Of a DNA stretch of 45,365 bases, positions 34,238 to 42,276 are shown one piece after another. Source of the DNA: Betaproteobacteria bacterium (lineage in GTDB: Bacteria > Pseudomonadota > Gammaproteobacteria > Burkholderiales > SG8-41). The DNA is taken from positions 1 to 45,365 of the forward strand of contig CANJQI010000017.1 in the NCBI GenBank assembly GCA_947476215.1, in the 5' to 3' direction. The notes beneath the pieces were generated by a model that had not been told where the DNA came from, made no database searches, and saw only the letters and a program-made list of their open reading frames with translations. A program made the position numbers and the translations under genes. How positions within the stretch are numbered: position 1 is the first letter of the stretch; each line of letters opens with the position of its first letter.

Positions 34238-34306
34238 CTTACTTCCTGACGCTTACTTCCTGACGCTTACTTCCTGATGCCTACTTCCTTATGCCTCCTC
34301 CTGATG
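34238..34306. repeat. Tandem 14-bp repeat, about five copies
   Basis: Units at 34238, 34252 and 34266 read CTTACTTCCTGACG or CTTACTTCCTGATG; the fourth (34280) is CCTACTTCCTTATG and the fifth (34294) has lost a base (CCTCCTCCTGATG). Copies become more divergent from left to right. The block lies about 100 bp upstream of the PEP-CTERM gene start, in its probable 5' region. Confidence 0.85.
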
Positions 34307-34362
34307 CCTAAACTTGCCTTATGCGATGTGATGAGATTAGGGTCAAGTTGGGGATGCGTCTA

Positions 34363-34378
34363 TAGCCCGTTCGGACTA
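34363..34378. promoter_or_regulatory. Palindromic operator candidate, copy 1
   Basis: TAGCCCGTTCGGACTA is a near-perfect inverted repeat (one C/A mismatch). It recurs with a single central base change at 34549. It lies about 220 bp upstream of the PEP-CTERM start. Size and symmetry fit a dimeric helix-turn-helix regulator, possibly LuxR-like; the regulator is not in the window. Confidence 0.55.
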
Positions 34379-34548
34379 TTGCCGTGACCTTTCACACATT
34401 CTATGCAAGATTTTCCCGGTCTCCGTTTGTGGCAACGCACCCAACCAGGGCGTTATCACTAAAGTCATTAAAAAAATAGTTATGGAACATAATTGCCGCG
34501 CCCTACTGTAGGGAGCGCGAGTCTATGGAGGTAACCAATCGGTATCAA

Positions 34549-34564
34549 TAGCCCGTACGGACTA
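34549..34564. promoter_or_regulatory. Palindromic operator candidate, copy 2
   Basis: TAGCCCGTACGGACTA matches the site at 34363 at 15 of 16 positions, including the same C/A asymmetry. It lies 121 bp upstream of the lytic transglycosylase ATG at 34686. The pair suggests shared control of the two divergent genes. Confidence 0.55.
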
Positions 34565-34685
34565 ATGCGCCTATTTTCTGAAGCACGGCCAAGACTTGCC
34601 GTTACCATGGAGCAGCAACGCTTCAATATAATGTCCACGTTCCAATTGCCCCGAATTCGTTCGCACTGAATCAATTACGCCCCTT

Positions 34686-35402
34686 ATGTTCAAGCCCACG
34701 ATGTTCACACTATGCTTCAGTCTGAGCACGTATTGGGCATCGTATGCTGCCGTCGCCGCCGAGCCCCTCGTGGCGTCCGAGTATCGTCTGAGCACGGAAA
34801 ATGCCGGATCATTTCGGCTTGCCGGTCGCGAGGCTCCCGCGCCCCTGCCCGAACCCACGAAGGAAACCGCCATACCCGCGCATCTTGCCGGTATGCCCTA
34901 TGCGACACTCATTGAAAACGCGGCACGCAAGGCAGCCCTGGACCCGGCGCTGGTTCATGCACTGATTTATGTCGAGTCACGATACAACCCGTCGGCACGC
35001 TCGCCCAAGGGCGCGATCGGGTTGATGCAGGTACTGCCCGAGACCGCTTCGCGCTATGGCGTACACAATCCGGGCCATTCACCCGAGGTCAATCTCAGAG
35101 TCGGCACGTCATACCTGAGCGATCTCATGCAGATGTTTGACAATCGGCTTGATCTCGCACTGGCAGCGTATAACGCCGGCGAAAATGCCGTGATGCGTTA
35201 TGGCCAACGCATCCCGCCATATCGCGAGACGCAGCTCTATGTACCGGCCGTGCTCGCCAAATACAACGAGTGGCGAACTGCTCCGCTGGAGGTGGTGAAT
35301 CCGATAGTGCCTCCACCCAAACCGGCACGCATTGAGTATCTGCCGGGCACTCGGCTCAATCCAAGTCCGCCCTCAGTCGTCATGTCCGGCGACGGCCCAT
35401 GA
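34686..35402 (+). CDS. Lytic transglycosylase (SLT domain)
   Basis: A 238-residue exported murein lytic transglycosylase, cleaving peptidoglycan glycan strands with 1,6-anhydro product. A signal peptide is followed by a Pro-rich linker and a family 1 SLT domain (residues ~74-200). It contains the catalytic Glu97 in ALIYVESRYNP, then GAIGLMQVLPETA, NLRVGTSYLSDLM and LALAAYNAGENAV, all canonical. The C-terminal tail is Pro-rich. Such enzymes are often encoded in exopolysaccharide and secretion loci, where they open the peptidoglycan for envelope-spanning machines. It converges on manC with 3 nt between stops. Confidence 0.92.
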   Translation: MFKPTMFTLCFSLSTYWASYAAVAAEPLVASEYRLSTENAGSFRLAGREAPAPLPEPTKETAIPAHLAGMPYATLIENAARKAALDPALVHALIYVESRYNPSARSPKGAIGLMQVLPETASRYGVHNPGHSPEVNLRVGTSYLSDLMQMFDNRLDLALAAYNAGENAVMRYGQRIPPYRETQLYVPAVLAKYNEWRTAPLEVVNPIVPPPKPARIEYLPGTRLNPSPPSVVMSGDGP

Positions 35403-35405
35403 CCA

Positions 35406-36842
35406 TCAGCTACGTCCGTAGCTGTCTTCAAAACGAACGATATCGTCTTCGCCCAAGTATGCGCCGGACTGAACCTCGATGATTTCGAGCGGGACTTTGC
35501 CCGGATTCTCGAGCCGGTGCCGTGTTCCTATGGGAATATAGGTTGACTGATTTTCCGAGAGCAAAACGTTTTGATCGCCGCACGTGACACGCGCGGTGCC
35601 GCTGACCACTATCCAGTGCTCGGCGCGGTGATGGTGCATCTGCAGCGACAGAGAAGCACCCGGATTGACCACGATGCGCTTGACCTGGAAGCGACTGCCG
35701 GCGTCCACGCTGTCGTAATAGCCCCACGGACGATAAATCTTGCGATGCGCATCGGCCTCGGGGCGTTTTTCACGCTTGAGCCTCGCCACCACTTCCTTGA
35801 TCTGCTGGATGTGATTCTTGTGCGCCACCAGCACGGCATCGGGCGTCTCCACCACAACCATATTGGCGAGTCCCACGCACGCCACCAGTCTTGACTGTGT
35901 CATCACCAACGTGTCGCGGGTAGCCACGGTCATTGCGTCGCCACGCAACACGTTGCCATCACCATCCTTTTCTCCGATGTCCCAGAGCGCATCCCACGCC
36001 CCCACATCCGACCAGCCCGACGTATAAGGAATGACCACCCCCAATCCGGCAGGGAGTTTTTCCATTACCGCATAGTCGATCGAATCCGCGGGACATGCAG
36101 CAAACGCGTTGGCGCCCACGCGCAAAAAATCCCGGTCATGACTGCGCTCCAGGAACGCTGTCCGGCATGCTTTCAGCATTTCTGGTTGCAACGTTTCGAG
36201 CTGCTCCATCCAAACCGAGGCGCGCATCATGAAAATACCTGAATTCCAGAGGTACGCACCTGAGCCGACATAACGTTCTGCCGTTGCAGCGTCCGGCTTC
36301 TCGACGAAGGCGAGAATTTCCCGGCCACCGCCCGCACCAGCGAGATTACCGGCGCGAATATAGCCATACCCGGTCTCGGCACGCGTCGGGCTTATCCCGA
36401 AGGTCACCAGATTGCCGCTCGCTGCGTATGCCAAACCGCGGACGACTTCAGCACGGAAAGCGCCCATATCGCTGATGATGTGATCAGCGGGCATAACCAC
36501 CAACGCCGGGTCGTCACCAGTGTCCAGCGCAGCCAAGGCGGCCAGCGTCAATGCCGGTGCGGTATTACGTCCCTTGGGCTCAAGCACGATCGTGGCCTGC
36601 CCATGGCCCGCCTGACGCAGCTGCTCGGCGGTAATGAAGCGGTAGTCTTCGTTACCTACCACTATCGGTGGCAGCACCGTCGTGTCGGCTACAAAGAGTG
36701 ACGCGTCCACGCGGTCTGCGGTTGCCTGCAGCATGGTCTGGTCGCCGCCAAGCGCCAGCAGCTGCTTCGGATACTGCTCGCGCGACAACGGCCACAAACG
36801 GGTGCCCGCTCCGCCGCACAGAATAACCGGTTGAAGTTTCAT
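35406..36842 (-). CDS. manC: Mannose-1-phosphate guanylyltransferase / mannose-6-phosphate isomerase
   Basis: A 478-residue bifunctional type II PMI-GMP enzyme (ManC/AlgA/XanB type), making GDP-mannose and interconverting fructose-6-P and mannose-6-P. The N-terminal nucleotidyltransferase starts LQPVILCGGAGTRLWPLSR and has ALVVMPADHI, FVEKPD and DVGAWDALW. The C-terminal cupin has RPWGYYDSVD, LQMHHHRAEHWIVVSG, STYIPIGTRHRLEN and LGEDDIVRFEDSYGR, including the metal-binding histidines and glutamates. GGGAAA precedes ATG 36842. It supplies GDP-mannose, probably for exopolysaccharide. It is the last gene of the minus-strand sugar-nucleotide cluster, 101 nt after rmlD. Confidence 0.95.
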   Translation of the reverse strand: MKLQPVILCGGAGTRLWPLSREQYPKQLLALGGDQTMLQATADRVDASLFVADTTVLPPIVVGNEDYRFITAEQLRQAGHGQATIVLEPKGRNTAPALTLAALAALDTGDDPALVVMPADHIISDMGAFRAEVVRGLAYAASGNLVTFGISPTRAETGYGYIRAGNLAGAGGGREILAFVEKPDAATAERYVGSGAYLWNSGIFMMRASVWMEQLETLQPEMLKACRTAFLERSHDRDFLRVGANAFAACPADSIDYAVMEKLPAGLGVVIPYTSGWSDVGAWDALWDIGEKDGDGNVLRGDAMTVATRDTLVMTQSRLVACVGLANMVVVETPDAVLVAHKNHIQQIKEVVARLKREKRPEADAHRKIYRPWGYYDSVDAGSRFQVKRIVVNPGASLSLQMHHHRAEHWIVVSGTARVTCGDQNVLLSENQSTYIPIGTRHRLENPGKVPLEIIEVQSGAYLGEDDIVRFEDSYGRS

Positions 36843-36943
36843 TTCATTTTCCCAATGCTGTGATGTCGACGCATGATAATGCGGTTCATGTAACCACTCC
36901 CGGTCTATGACCGCTCAGGTAAATCCGGCCCTGCGCATGGCAC

Positions 36944-37837
36944 TCAATACGAACAAAGTTCATCCATGCACAACCCCACGCACAGCTCCCAATCCGGCAT
37001 TTCCAAACCATAGCGCTCCGCCAGCCGCACTCCGGACAGCCGCGAATTCGCTGGCCGTGCCGCCGGCAACGGATACTCAGCGGTCGTAATCGGCACGACC
37101 GAACGGCACTTCAATTCACGTCCACGCGAACGCGCTTCGGCAACCGCCGCGCTGGCAAATCCGTGCCAGCTGGTCTCGCCGGCAGCGGTCAAATTGAGTA
37201 TCCCGCTCTTGAAGTCTCCACCTCTACGGCGCGCCATATCCTGCTGCAAGGCCAACGCCGTTACTTCCGCAATGAGCCGTGCCCATGTCGGCGCACCGAT
37301 TTGGTCAGCGACTATGCGCAGTTCGTCACGCTCGCCTGCGAGGCGCAGGATGGTTTTGAGGAAGTTTTTCCCTCGCGCAGCGTATACCCAACTGGTGCGA
37401 AAAATCAAGTAGTCAACGCCCGCTGCACGCACCGCCTCTTCCCCCGCTAGCTTGCTGCGACCATAGGCGCTGGCAGGACTCGGCGCATCGACTTCCGAGT
37501 ACGCCCCGGCCTTCGTGCCGTCAAACACGTAATCGGTCGAGTAATGCACCAGCAGCGCCCCGCAACGACGTGCGGCGGTTGCCAACACTTCCGGCGCGCG
37601 CGCATTGACGGTCATTGCCAGGCTCGTTTCTTCCTCCGCCTTGTCGACTGCCGTATAAGCCGCGGCATTGACAATTACGTCGGGTTTCAACGCATCAACC
37701 AGCGCCGCCAGGGAATCTGGACTCGCGAGGTCGCACTGGCTGCGTTCGGGAACCGTTACGCGCCCCAGAGGCATCAGCGTCCGCGCGAGTTCCCAGCCAA
37801 CCTGGCCGTTTGAACCAATTAGTAGGATATGTGACAT
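36944..37837 (-). CDS. rmlD: dTDP-4-dehydrorhamnose reductase
   Basis: A 297-residue short-chain dehydrogenase completing dTDP-L-rhamnose synthesis by reducing the 4-keto sugar. It has the Rossmann motif GSNGQVGWEL near the start, VNAAAYTAVDKAEEE, the catalytic STDYVFDG and YGRSKLAGE (Tyr-x-x-x-Lys), and FRTSWVY. The length is normal. The ATG at 37837 has no visible Shine-Dalgarno: the bases before it are TTGAAAA and then a heptamer array, which may have replaced the native leader. The gene is the fourth of the rml set (order B, A, C, D on the minus strand). Confidence 0.95.
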   Translation of the reverse strand: MSHILLIGSNGQVGWELARTLMPLGRVTVPERSQCDLASPDSLAALVDALKPDVIVNAAAYTAVDKAEEETSLAMTVNARAPEVLATAARRCGALLVHYSTDYVFDGTKAGAYSEVDAPSPASAYGRSKLAGEEAVRAAGVDYLIFRTSWVYAARGKNFLKTILRLAGERDELRIVADQIGAPTWARLIAEVTALALQQDMARRRGGDFKSGILNLTAAGETSWHGFASAAVAEARSRGRELKCRSVVPITTAEYPLPAARPANSRLSGVRLAERYGLEMPDWELCVGLCMDELCSY

Positions 37838-37846
37838 TTTTCAATA

Positions 37847-37900
37847 GTGAATAGTGACTGATCACTGTTTACCGCTCACCAATCACTGATCACCGTTTAC
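37847..37900. repeat. Inverted degenerate heptanucleotide array, rmlC-rmlD junction
   Basis: The left half has two plus-strand units (GTGAATA, GTGACTG). It abuts a right half of six minus-strand units: GTAAACG, GTGATCA, GTGATTG, GTGAGCG, GTAAACA, GTGATCA. There is essentially no spacer. The array fills most of the 69-bp gap between rmlD and rmlC. Confidence 0.8.
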
Positions 37901-37906
37901 AAATTT

Positions 37907-38452
37907 TCATGGAAAAACTTCAGCGGATGCGAACGCCACGCCCTGTGCGTCCTTTGCGGACAACAAGGGCGGCGCCTCTATGGGCCACTTGATACCCAGT
38001 TGCGAGTCATCCCAACGGATGCATCTCTCGTGCTCGGGCGCCCAGTAATCCATTGTTTTATACAATATTTCCGCATAGTCTGAGACGACAACAAAGCCAT
38101 GCGCGCAGCCTGCGGGAACCCACGCCTGGCATTTGTTTTCCGCAGACAGGGTAAATCCGCACCATTGCCCAAAGGTGCGTGATGCCCGGCGCACGTCAAC
38201 GGCAACGTCGAATATTTCCCCGGCAATCACCCGCACGAGCTTACCCTGCGGCTGTTGAATCTGGTAATGCAAACCACGCAGCACGCCCTTTGCCGAGCGC
38301 GACTGGTTATCCTGAACGAACGCGGCGCTGATGCCGGTAAGGTCCGCGAAACGCCGCGCATTGAAGCTCTCGAAAAAATATCCGCGCGCGTCACCGAAAA
38401 CCTTGGGCTCGATGAGCATCACGCCTTCCAACGATGTATTTTTTATTTGCAT
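37907..38452 (-). CDS. rmlC: dTDP-4-dehydrorhamnose 3,5-epimerase
   Basis: A 181-residue cupin epimerase. Signature elements are VMLIEPKVFGDARGYFFESF, FVQDNQSRSAKGVLRGLHYQ with the catalytic His, GKLVRVIAGEIFDVAVDVR, the WVPAGCAHGFVV loop and EILYKTMDYWAPEHERCIRWDD with the catalytic Tyr. Length and order are standard. It starts 2 nt after the rmlA stop, so it is tightly coupled. Its 3' end is followed by a heptamer array before rmlD. Confidence 0.96.
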   Translation of the reverse strand: MQIKNTSLEGVMLIEPKVFGDARGYFFESFNARRFADLTGISAAFVQDNQSRSAKGVLRGLHYQIQQPQGKLVRVIAGEIFDVAVDVRRASRTFGQWCGFTLSAENKCQAWVPAGCAHGFVVVSDYAEILYKTMDYWAPEHERCIRWDDSQLGIKWPIEAPPLLSAKDAQGVAFASAEVFP

Positions 38453-38454
38453 AA

Positions 38455-39384
38455 TCAGAACACTCGTTCACGCAATAGCTCGTGCAGATACTGCCCATAA
38501 CTGCTTTTGGCCAGCGTGCTCGCCAGTCGTTCCAGGCCCGCATCGTCGATCCACCCCATACGCCATGCAATCTCCTCGGGACAGGCAATCTTGAGCCCCT
38601 GCCGCTTCTCTATGGTCGCAATAAACAACGACGCTTCGATCAGCGACTCATGAGTGCCGGTATCGAGCCAGGCATGACCTCGCCCCATCACTTTAACCTC
38701 CAGCGCCCCCCGCACCAGGTATTCTCGATTGATGTCGGTGATCTCCAATTCGCCGCGCGGCGACGGTCGCAATGCGGCGGCAATATCGAGTACACGATTA
38801 TCGTAAAAATACAGGCCCGTGACCGCATAGCGCGACTTCGGTTTTGCGGGCTTCTCCTCGAGACTGATGGCACACCCCTGCGCATCGAACTCAACCACAC
38901 CATAGCGTTCCGGGTCGTGTACGGGGTACGCGAACACCGTCGCACCCTGCTTACCCGAGGCCACCGCCTGAAGATCGTTGGCGAACTCGTGACCGTAAAA
39001 AATGTTATCGCCAAGCACGAGGGCGGAATCGTCATTGGCGACGAAGTCCTTTCCGATGATGAAAGCCTGCGCGAGCCCATCGGGGCTGGGCTGCACGGCA
39101 TACGACAAGTTCAAGCCCCACTGTCCACCGTCGCCCAACAACTGCGTGAATCTCGGCGTGTCCTGCGGCGTTGAGATAATGAGGATGTCGCGTATACCCG
39201 CCAGCATCAGCGTGGAAAGAGGATAGTAGATCATCGGCTTGTCGTGAATAGGCAGCAGCTGCTTGGAAACCGCTATGGTCACCGGATGCAGGCGGGTGCC
39301 GGAACCACCAGCGAGGATCAGCCCCTTGCGAGAAGTTCGGTGAGCAGTGAGTGGTGATTGGTGAGTGGTCATGATGGTAAACAA
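38455..39384 (-). CDS. rmlA: Glucose-1-phosphate thymidylyltransferase (N-terminus overwritten by repeat array)
   Basis: RmlA makes dTDP-glucose, the first step of dTDP-rhamnose synthesis. The core is intact: [44 protein letters not shown]-type motif ([13 protein letters not shown]), [25 protein letters not shown] and [10 protein letters not shown]. The start is abnormal. Related proteins begin two or three residues before the Lys-Gly, but no start codon exists there; the only ATGs are at 39384 and 39372, inside a heptamer array that encodes [13 protein letters not shown]. No Shine-Dalgarno is visible at either. The protein is therefore probably made with an array-encoded extension. The two ATGs cannot be told apart. 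Confidence 0.92.
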   Translation of the reverse strand: MFTIMTTHQSPLTAHRTSRKGLILAGGSGTRLHPVTIAVSKQLLPIHDKPMIYYPLSTLMLAGIRDILIISTPQDTPRFTQLLGDGGQWGLNLSYAVQPSPDGLAQAFIIGKDFVANDDSALVLGDNIFYGHEFANDLQAVASGKQGATVFAYPVHDPERYGVVEFDAQGCAISLEEKPAKPKSRYAVTGLYFYDNRVLDIAAALRPSPRGELEITDINREYLVRGALEVKVMGRGHAWLDTGTHESLIEASLFIATIEKRQGLKIACPEEIAWRMGWIDDAGLERLASTLAKSSYGQYLHELLRERVF

Positions 39385-39418
39385 TAAGTAGTGAACGGTG
39401 ACAGGTGAGCAGTGACAC
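39340..39418. repeat. Degenerate heptanucleotide array, left side of the S23-like gene
   Basis: Eleven consecutive units on the plus strand: GTGAGCA, GTGAGTG, GTGATTG, GTGAGTG, a 9-mer GTCATGATG, GTAAACA, ATAAGTA, GTGAACG, GTGACAG, GTGAGCA, GTGACAC. It encodes the N-terminus of rmlA and the C-terminus of the four-helix-bundle gene on the minus strand. Its inverted partner is at 39806-39854. Confidence 0.85.
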
Positions 39419-39812
39419 AGGAATCAAGGGGCGATTTTTTTCTCACATTATTCAAACGGCCGCCAAGCAATCGGAATATCGAATTTATTATTGCCTCAAT
39501 CCTAGCGGTTTCAGTCAGATAATTCAGTTCCTTGGCAATAATAATTTGCGTTTCGCGTTCGCTGAGCGAACCGCGCGCCATCACCAGAAACTGTGCAAAT
39601 TCCCGCTGGCTGCCGCGCGCGGCGCCTTCAGCGATATTTCTCGGAACGAAAACCGCAGCTCGGCGCATTTGACTGGTCAGCCCGAATTTCTCGTCATCGG
39701 GCAATGATCTCGTAACCGCATAGATTTCCTTGACCAGCGAGATGCTCTCCTGCCAAACCACTGCCAAACCAGCAAATCCCGATGTCCCTTCATAGTCCCC
39801 GCCAGTAGTCAC
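39369..39812 (-). CDS. Four-helix-bundle protein, S23/IVP family
   Basis: A 147-residue protein of the S23 ribosomal intervening-sequence (IVP) or four-helix-bundle family. Its signatures are [40 protein letters not shown] (usually S-I-P-S-N-I-A-E-G), [19 protein letters not shown] and LETQ-like [15 protein letters not shown]. These proteins form helical pentamers of unknown function and also occur inside 23S rRNA intervening sequences. This copy interrupts the normal adjacency of rmlB and rmlA. Both ends (GTG start at 39812; tail after about LLGGRLNN) lie in or next to inverted heptamer arrays, so the native ends may be shorter than listed. Confidence 0.85.
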   Translation of the reverse strand: MTTGGDYEGTSGFAGLAVVWQESISLVKEIYAVTRSLPDDEKFGLTSQMRRAAVFVPRNIAEGAARGSQREFAQFLVMARGSLSERETQIIIAKELNYLTETARIEAIINSIFRLLGGRLNNVRKKSPLDSCVTAHLSPFTTYCLPS

Positions 39813-39854
39813 AGATTACCCGTCACCAATCGCCTGTAGCTAGTCACCTGTCAC
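39806..39854. repeat. Degenerate heptanucleotide array, right side of the S23-like gene
   Basis: Seven units on the minus strand: GTGACAG, GTGACTA, GCTACAG, GCGATTG, GTGACGG, GTAATCT, GTGACTA. It supplies the last residues (S-D-R) and the TGA stop of rmlB and the GTG start taken for the S23-like gene. It is inverted relative to the array at 39340-39418, with 387 bp between the two. Confidence 0.8.
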
Positions 39855-40920
39855 TATAATTAGTAGAAACCCACTCCCGGTACGCACCGCTTTCCACGTT
39901 GGCAACCCAGTCTTGATGTTCGAGATACCACTGGACAGTCTTGCGGATGCCGGTAGCGAAAGTTTCCACGGGACGCCACCCGATCTCGCGTTCGATTTTA
40001 CGTGCATCGATCGCGTAACGCCTGTCATGTCCGGGACGATCACGAACGAAGGTAATGAGCGAAGCGTGAGGAATACAAGGTGACTGGGGGTGAAGTTCGT
40101 CCAGAATCGCGCAAATTTCTTTTACAATTTGCAAGTTCGGCATCTCGTTCCAGCCGCCGACGTTGTAGGTTTCACCGACCTTGCCCCCCTTCAAGACCGC
40201 GCGTATCGCCGCACAATGATCGGTCACATACAGCCAGTCACGAACGTTCATCCCATCGCCGTAAATCGGCAATGGCTTTCCGGCAAGTGCATTGCGTATC
40301 ACCAGTGGAATAAGTTTTTCCGGAAACTGATAGGGGCCATAGTTGTTGGAACAGTTGGTGGTCAATACCGGCAAGCCATAGGTGTGAAAATAAGCGCGCA
40401 CCAGGTGATCGGATGCGGCCTTGGAGGCCGAATAGGGGCTATTGGGCTCATACGCCTTGGTTTCCGTGAACGGTGCGTCGGCAGGATGCAATGATCCGTA
40501 GACTTCATCGGTGGAAACGTGAAGGAATCGAAAGCCCCCCCTGGCGCCCTCATCCAGGCCGACCCAATGAGCACGAACTGCTTCAAGCAGCGTAAAGGTT
40601 CCGTTGATGTTGGTTCGAATAAACTCGTCCGGACCATGAATCGAGCGGTCAACGTGGCTTTCCGCGGCAAAATGAACCACAGCGCAGGGACGGTGATCGG
40701 CCAACAAACGATCCACTGTTGCGCGATCGCAAATGTCGCCGTGCACGAAGGTGTGTCGTGAATTGCCCTCGACCTCTGCAAGGTTCTCCAGATTTCCAGC
40801 ATAGGTCAATTTGTCAAGATTGACGACGTGACCATCCGTATTCCGCACCCACTCATTTACGAAATTGGCGCCGATGAAACCTGCGCCTCCGGTGACGAAA
40901 ATCTTCCCTGTCTCACTCAT
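39844..40920 (-). CDS. rmlB: dTDP-glucose 4,6-dehydratase
   Basis: A 358-residue extended short-chain dehydrogenase. It has the NAD motif [25 protein letters not shown], the catalytic THR-Asp-Glu in [21 protein letters not shown] (Tyr and Lys), [17 protein letters not shown] and [13 protein letters not shown], all standard. It makes dTDP-4-keto-6-deoxyglucose, the second step to dTDP-rhamnose. It is the first gene of the minus-strand rml cluster. The last three residues and the stop codon fall inside a heptamer array. No Shine-Dalgarno is obvious at ATG 40920. Confidence 0.96.
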   Translation of the reverse strand: MSETGKIFVTGGAGFIGANFVNEWVRNTDGHVVNLDKLTYAGNLENLAEVEGNSRHTFVHGDICDRATVDRLLADHRPCAVVHFAAESHVDRSIHGPDEFIRTNINGTFTLLEAVRAHWVGLDEGARGGFRFLHVSTDEVYGSLHPADAPFTETKAYEPNSPYSASKAASDHLVRAYFHTYGLPVLTTNCSNNYGPYQFPEKLIPLVIRNALAGKPLPIYGDGMNVRDWLYVTDHCAAIRAVLKGGKVGETYNVGGWNEMPNLQIVKEICAILDELHPQSPCIPHASLITFVRDRPGHDRRYAIDARKIEREIGWRPVETFATGIRKTVQWYLEHQDWVANVESGAYREWVSTNYSDR

Positions 40921-41092
40921 AATTGAAAACGTTACGCGAATTCGTAAACGCCATTCGAAATTGAAGCTGGATAACGGTGCGGCACGCCGTTACGTCTTTC
41001 GGATTCGCAGTCAGAACAACCACCTAAATGAAGCACGCGGCGACCCAACCACAAACAGATTCCACGGCATCGTCTGGTCGCGAAACTTCAAA

Positions 41093-41779
41093 TCAAGACT
41101 CACCGCCGAGACCACTTAGACGCTTGCGATCGCCGGCGGGCACCGCCCGCAGCAATTGGTCGACAAATTGATCGTGCAACCCGTAGGCATGCGCTGCATC
41201 GGTATCGATGGTAGAAATACGAAATAATAAACCGTCCGGAATGCGTCCGGTCAGGCCGAATTTCAGGTCCACCAACCGCTTTTGCGTTTTCCCCATTACA
41301 ACCTCGTCACCGACGGTGAACCAGTAAGTTACTGGCTCATAACGTGAACCAAGAGTGGTCATAAGCCGCCGCGCGGGCACATTTCCAAATTCTGTTGAGA
41401 TCGACCCCGCCTTGTTATTCAGCAGCGTAAATCCCTGTGCCGGGTAACACACCTCCGGTTTGTGTGCCTGCAAGGAACCGCGCTGATCGCTCCCATAGGC
41501 GAGTGAGAGCATTACACGGTCGCCTTTTGCATTGACGTACGTGCGGGTCAGGATTTCGGTGTAGATCTTGTCCAGCAACTCCTTAGTTTCCGGATTCACA
41601 ATCTGTGTCACTCTTTGCGGTTCCTCTCGCCAATCTCCAAACTGCAATGGAATCATTTTTTCCAGCGAGACAGGCGGCCGTTCATCAGCGAGTTTCGCTG
41701 TCGGCCGGGCAACAACCGCCCCCAGGCTCGCAGCGAACAACAGCGCGGCAATAAGCAGTGAAGTCTTGTTCGAAAACAT
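41093..41779 (-). CDS. epsI: Exosortase-associated protein EpsI
   Basis: A 228-residue EpsI-family protein, which accompanies exosortases in PEP-CTERM/exopolysaccharide loci, either fused to XrtA-type enzymes or as a separate chain. ATG 41779 is chosen: it gives a signal anchor (SLLIAALLFAASLGAVVA) and a GGGGGG-AAA purine run lies upstream; the frame is open to 41842. Landmarks are MIPLQFGDWREE, YVNAKGDRVMLSLAYGSDQ, AHKPEVCYPAQGF with the conserved Cys, and VTYWFTVGDEV. No exosortase, XrtA-linked glycosyltransferase or PrsK/PrsR gene is inside the window; they may lie to the right or elsewhere. It is 172 nt upstream of the rml cluster. Confidence 0.9.
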   Translation of the reverse strand: MFSNKTSLLIAALLFAASLGAVVARPTAKLADERPPVSLEKMIPLQFGDWREEPQRVTQIVNPETKELLDKIYTEILTRTYVNAKGDRVMLSLAYGSDQRGSLQAHKPEVCYPAQGFTLLNNKAGSISTEFGNVPARRLMTTLGSRYEPVTYWFTVGDEVVMGKTQKRLVDLKFGLTGRIPDGLLFRISTIDTDAAHAYGLHDQFVDQLLRAVPAGDRKRLSGLGGES

Positions 41780-42276
41780 GCCGGGTTTCCCCCCGTGGTC
41801 GAGAATTCCAGTGTTCGATTTGAACAAACAGTCAGCCCGCAACCGACTCGTTTGATAAGGATACCAGCAGAATCCGACGAATAGTATTTGGAAACTGTTT
41901 TTTGTGCGGATTTCGAAAATACTTAAAGTTCACGCTCTTTGATTTTGCAGGAACAATCCCCGCAACTTTGTCGCGAGGCCGACATGGCGATGGTTTCTTC
42001 GCATTAAAAAGTAATTCTAGCGATCGGTCGGTCCAGCCTTGCGATGAACTTGCATGGGGCAGCGCGCACTAGGGAATGGTTGCGTCTGGGCCTATGGATC
42101 GAGATCGCTTGAGAAACTGCACGAAAAGTGTCGCACTCCAACAACAAATTTGTGGCTCTCGGGGTAGCTAAATGACAAATGAATTGACGGTGGCCAATCA
42201 GTCCATTAAAATTTACAATAATAAATGGTATTAAGTGTTTAATTTAATTAAATAAAATATACCGGTAGCGGGCGCC
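41780..42276. other. Intergenic region between epsI and the beta-barrel gene
   Basis: There are 497 bases without a supportable gene. The right end (about 42200-42262) is strongly AT-rich and is the probable promoter region of the plus-strand genes. No tRNA, riboswitch or clear terminator was recognised. Confidence 0.5.

Larger units (their letters stand above)
34141..34685. other. Divergent regulatory region between PEP-CTERM and lytic transglycosylase genes
   Basis: There are 545 bases without a supportable gene. It contains a tandem 14-mer block (34238-34306) and two near-identical 16-bp palindromes (34363-34378 and 34549-34564). It is more AT-rich than its flanks, as expected for a promoter region. 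I see no clear sigma-54 or sigma-70 pair that I would commit to. Confidence 0.6.

Noticed and set aside
22624-39854. CRISPR arrays, suggested by regularly repeated short motifs at several junctions
   Set aside because: The period is 7 bp with degenerate units and no unique spacers of constant length; no cas genes are present.
40921-41092. tRNA or small RNA gene between rmlB and epsI
   Set aside because: No cloverleaf, T-loop motif or terminator could be found.
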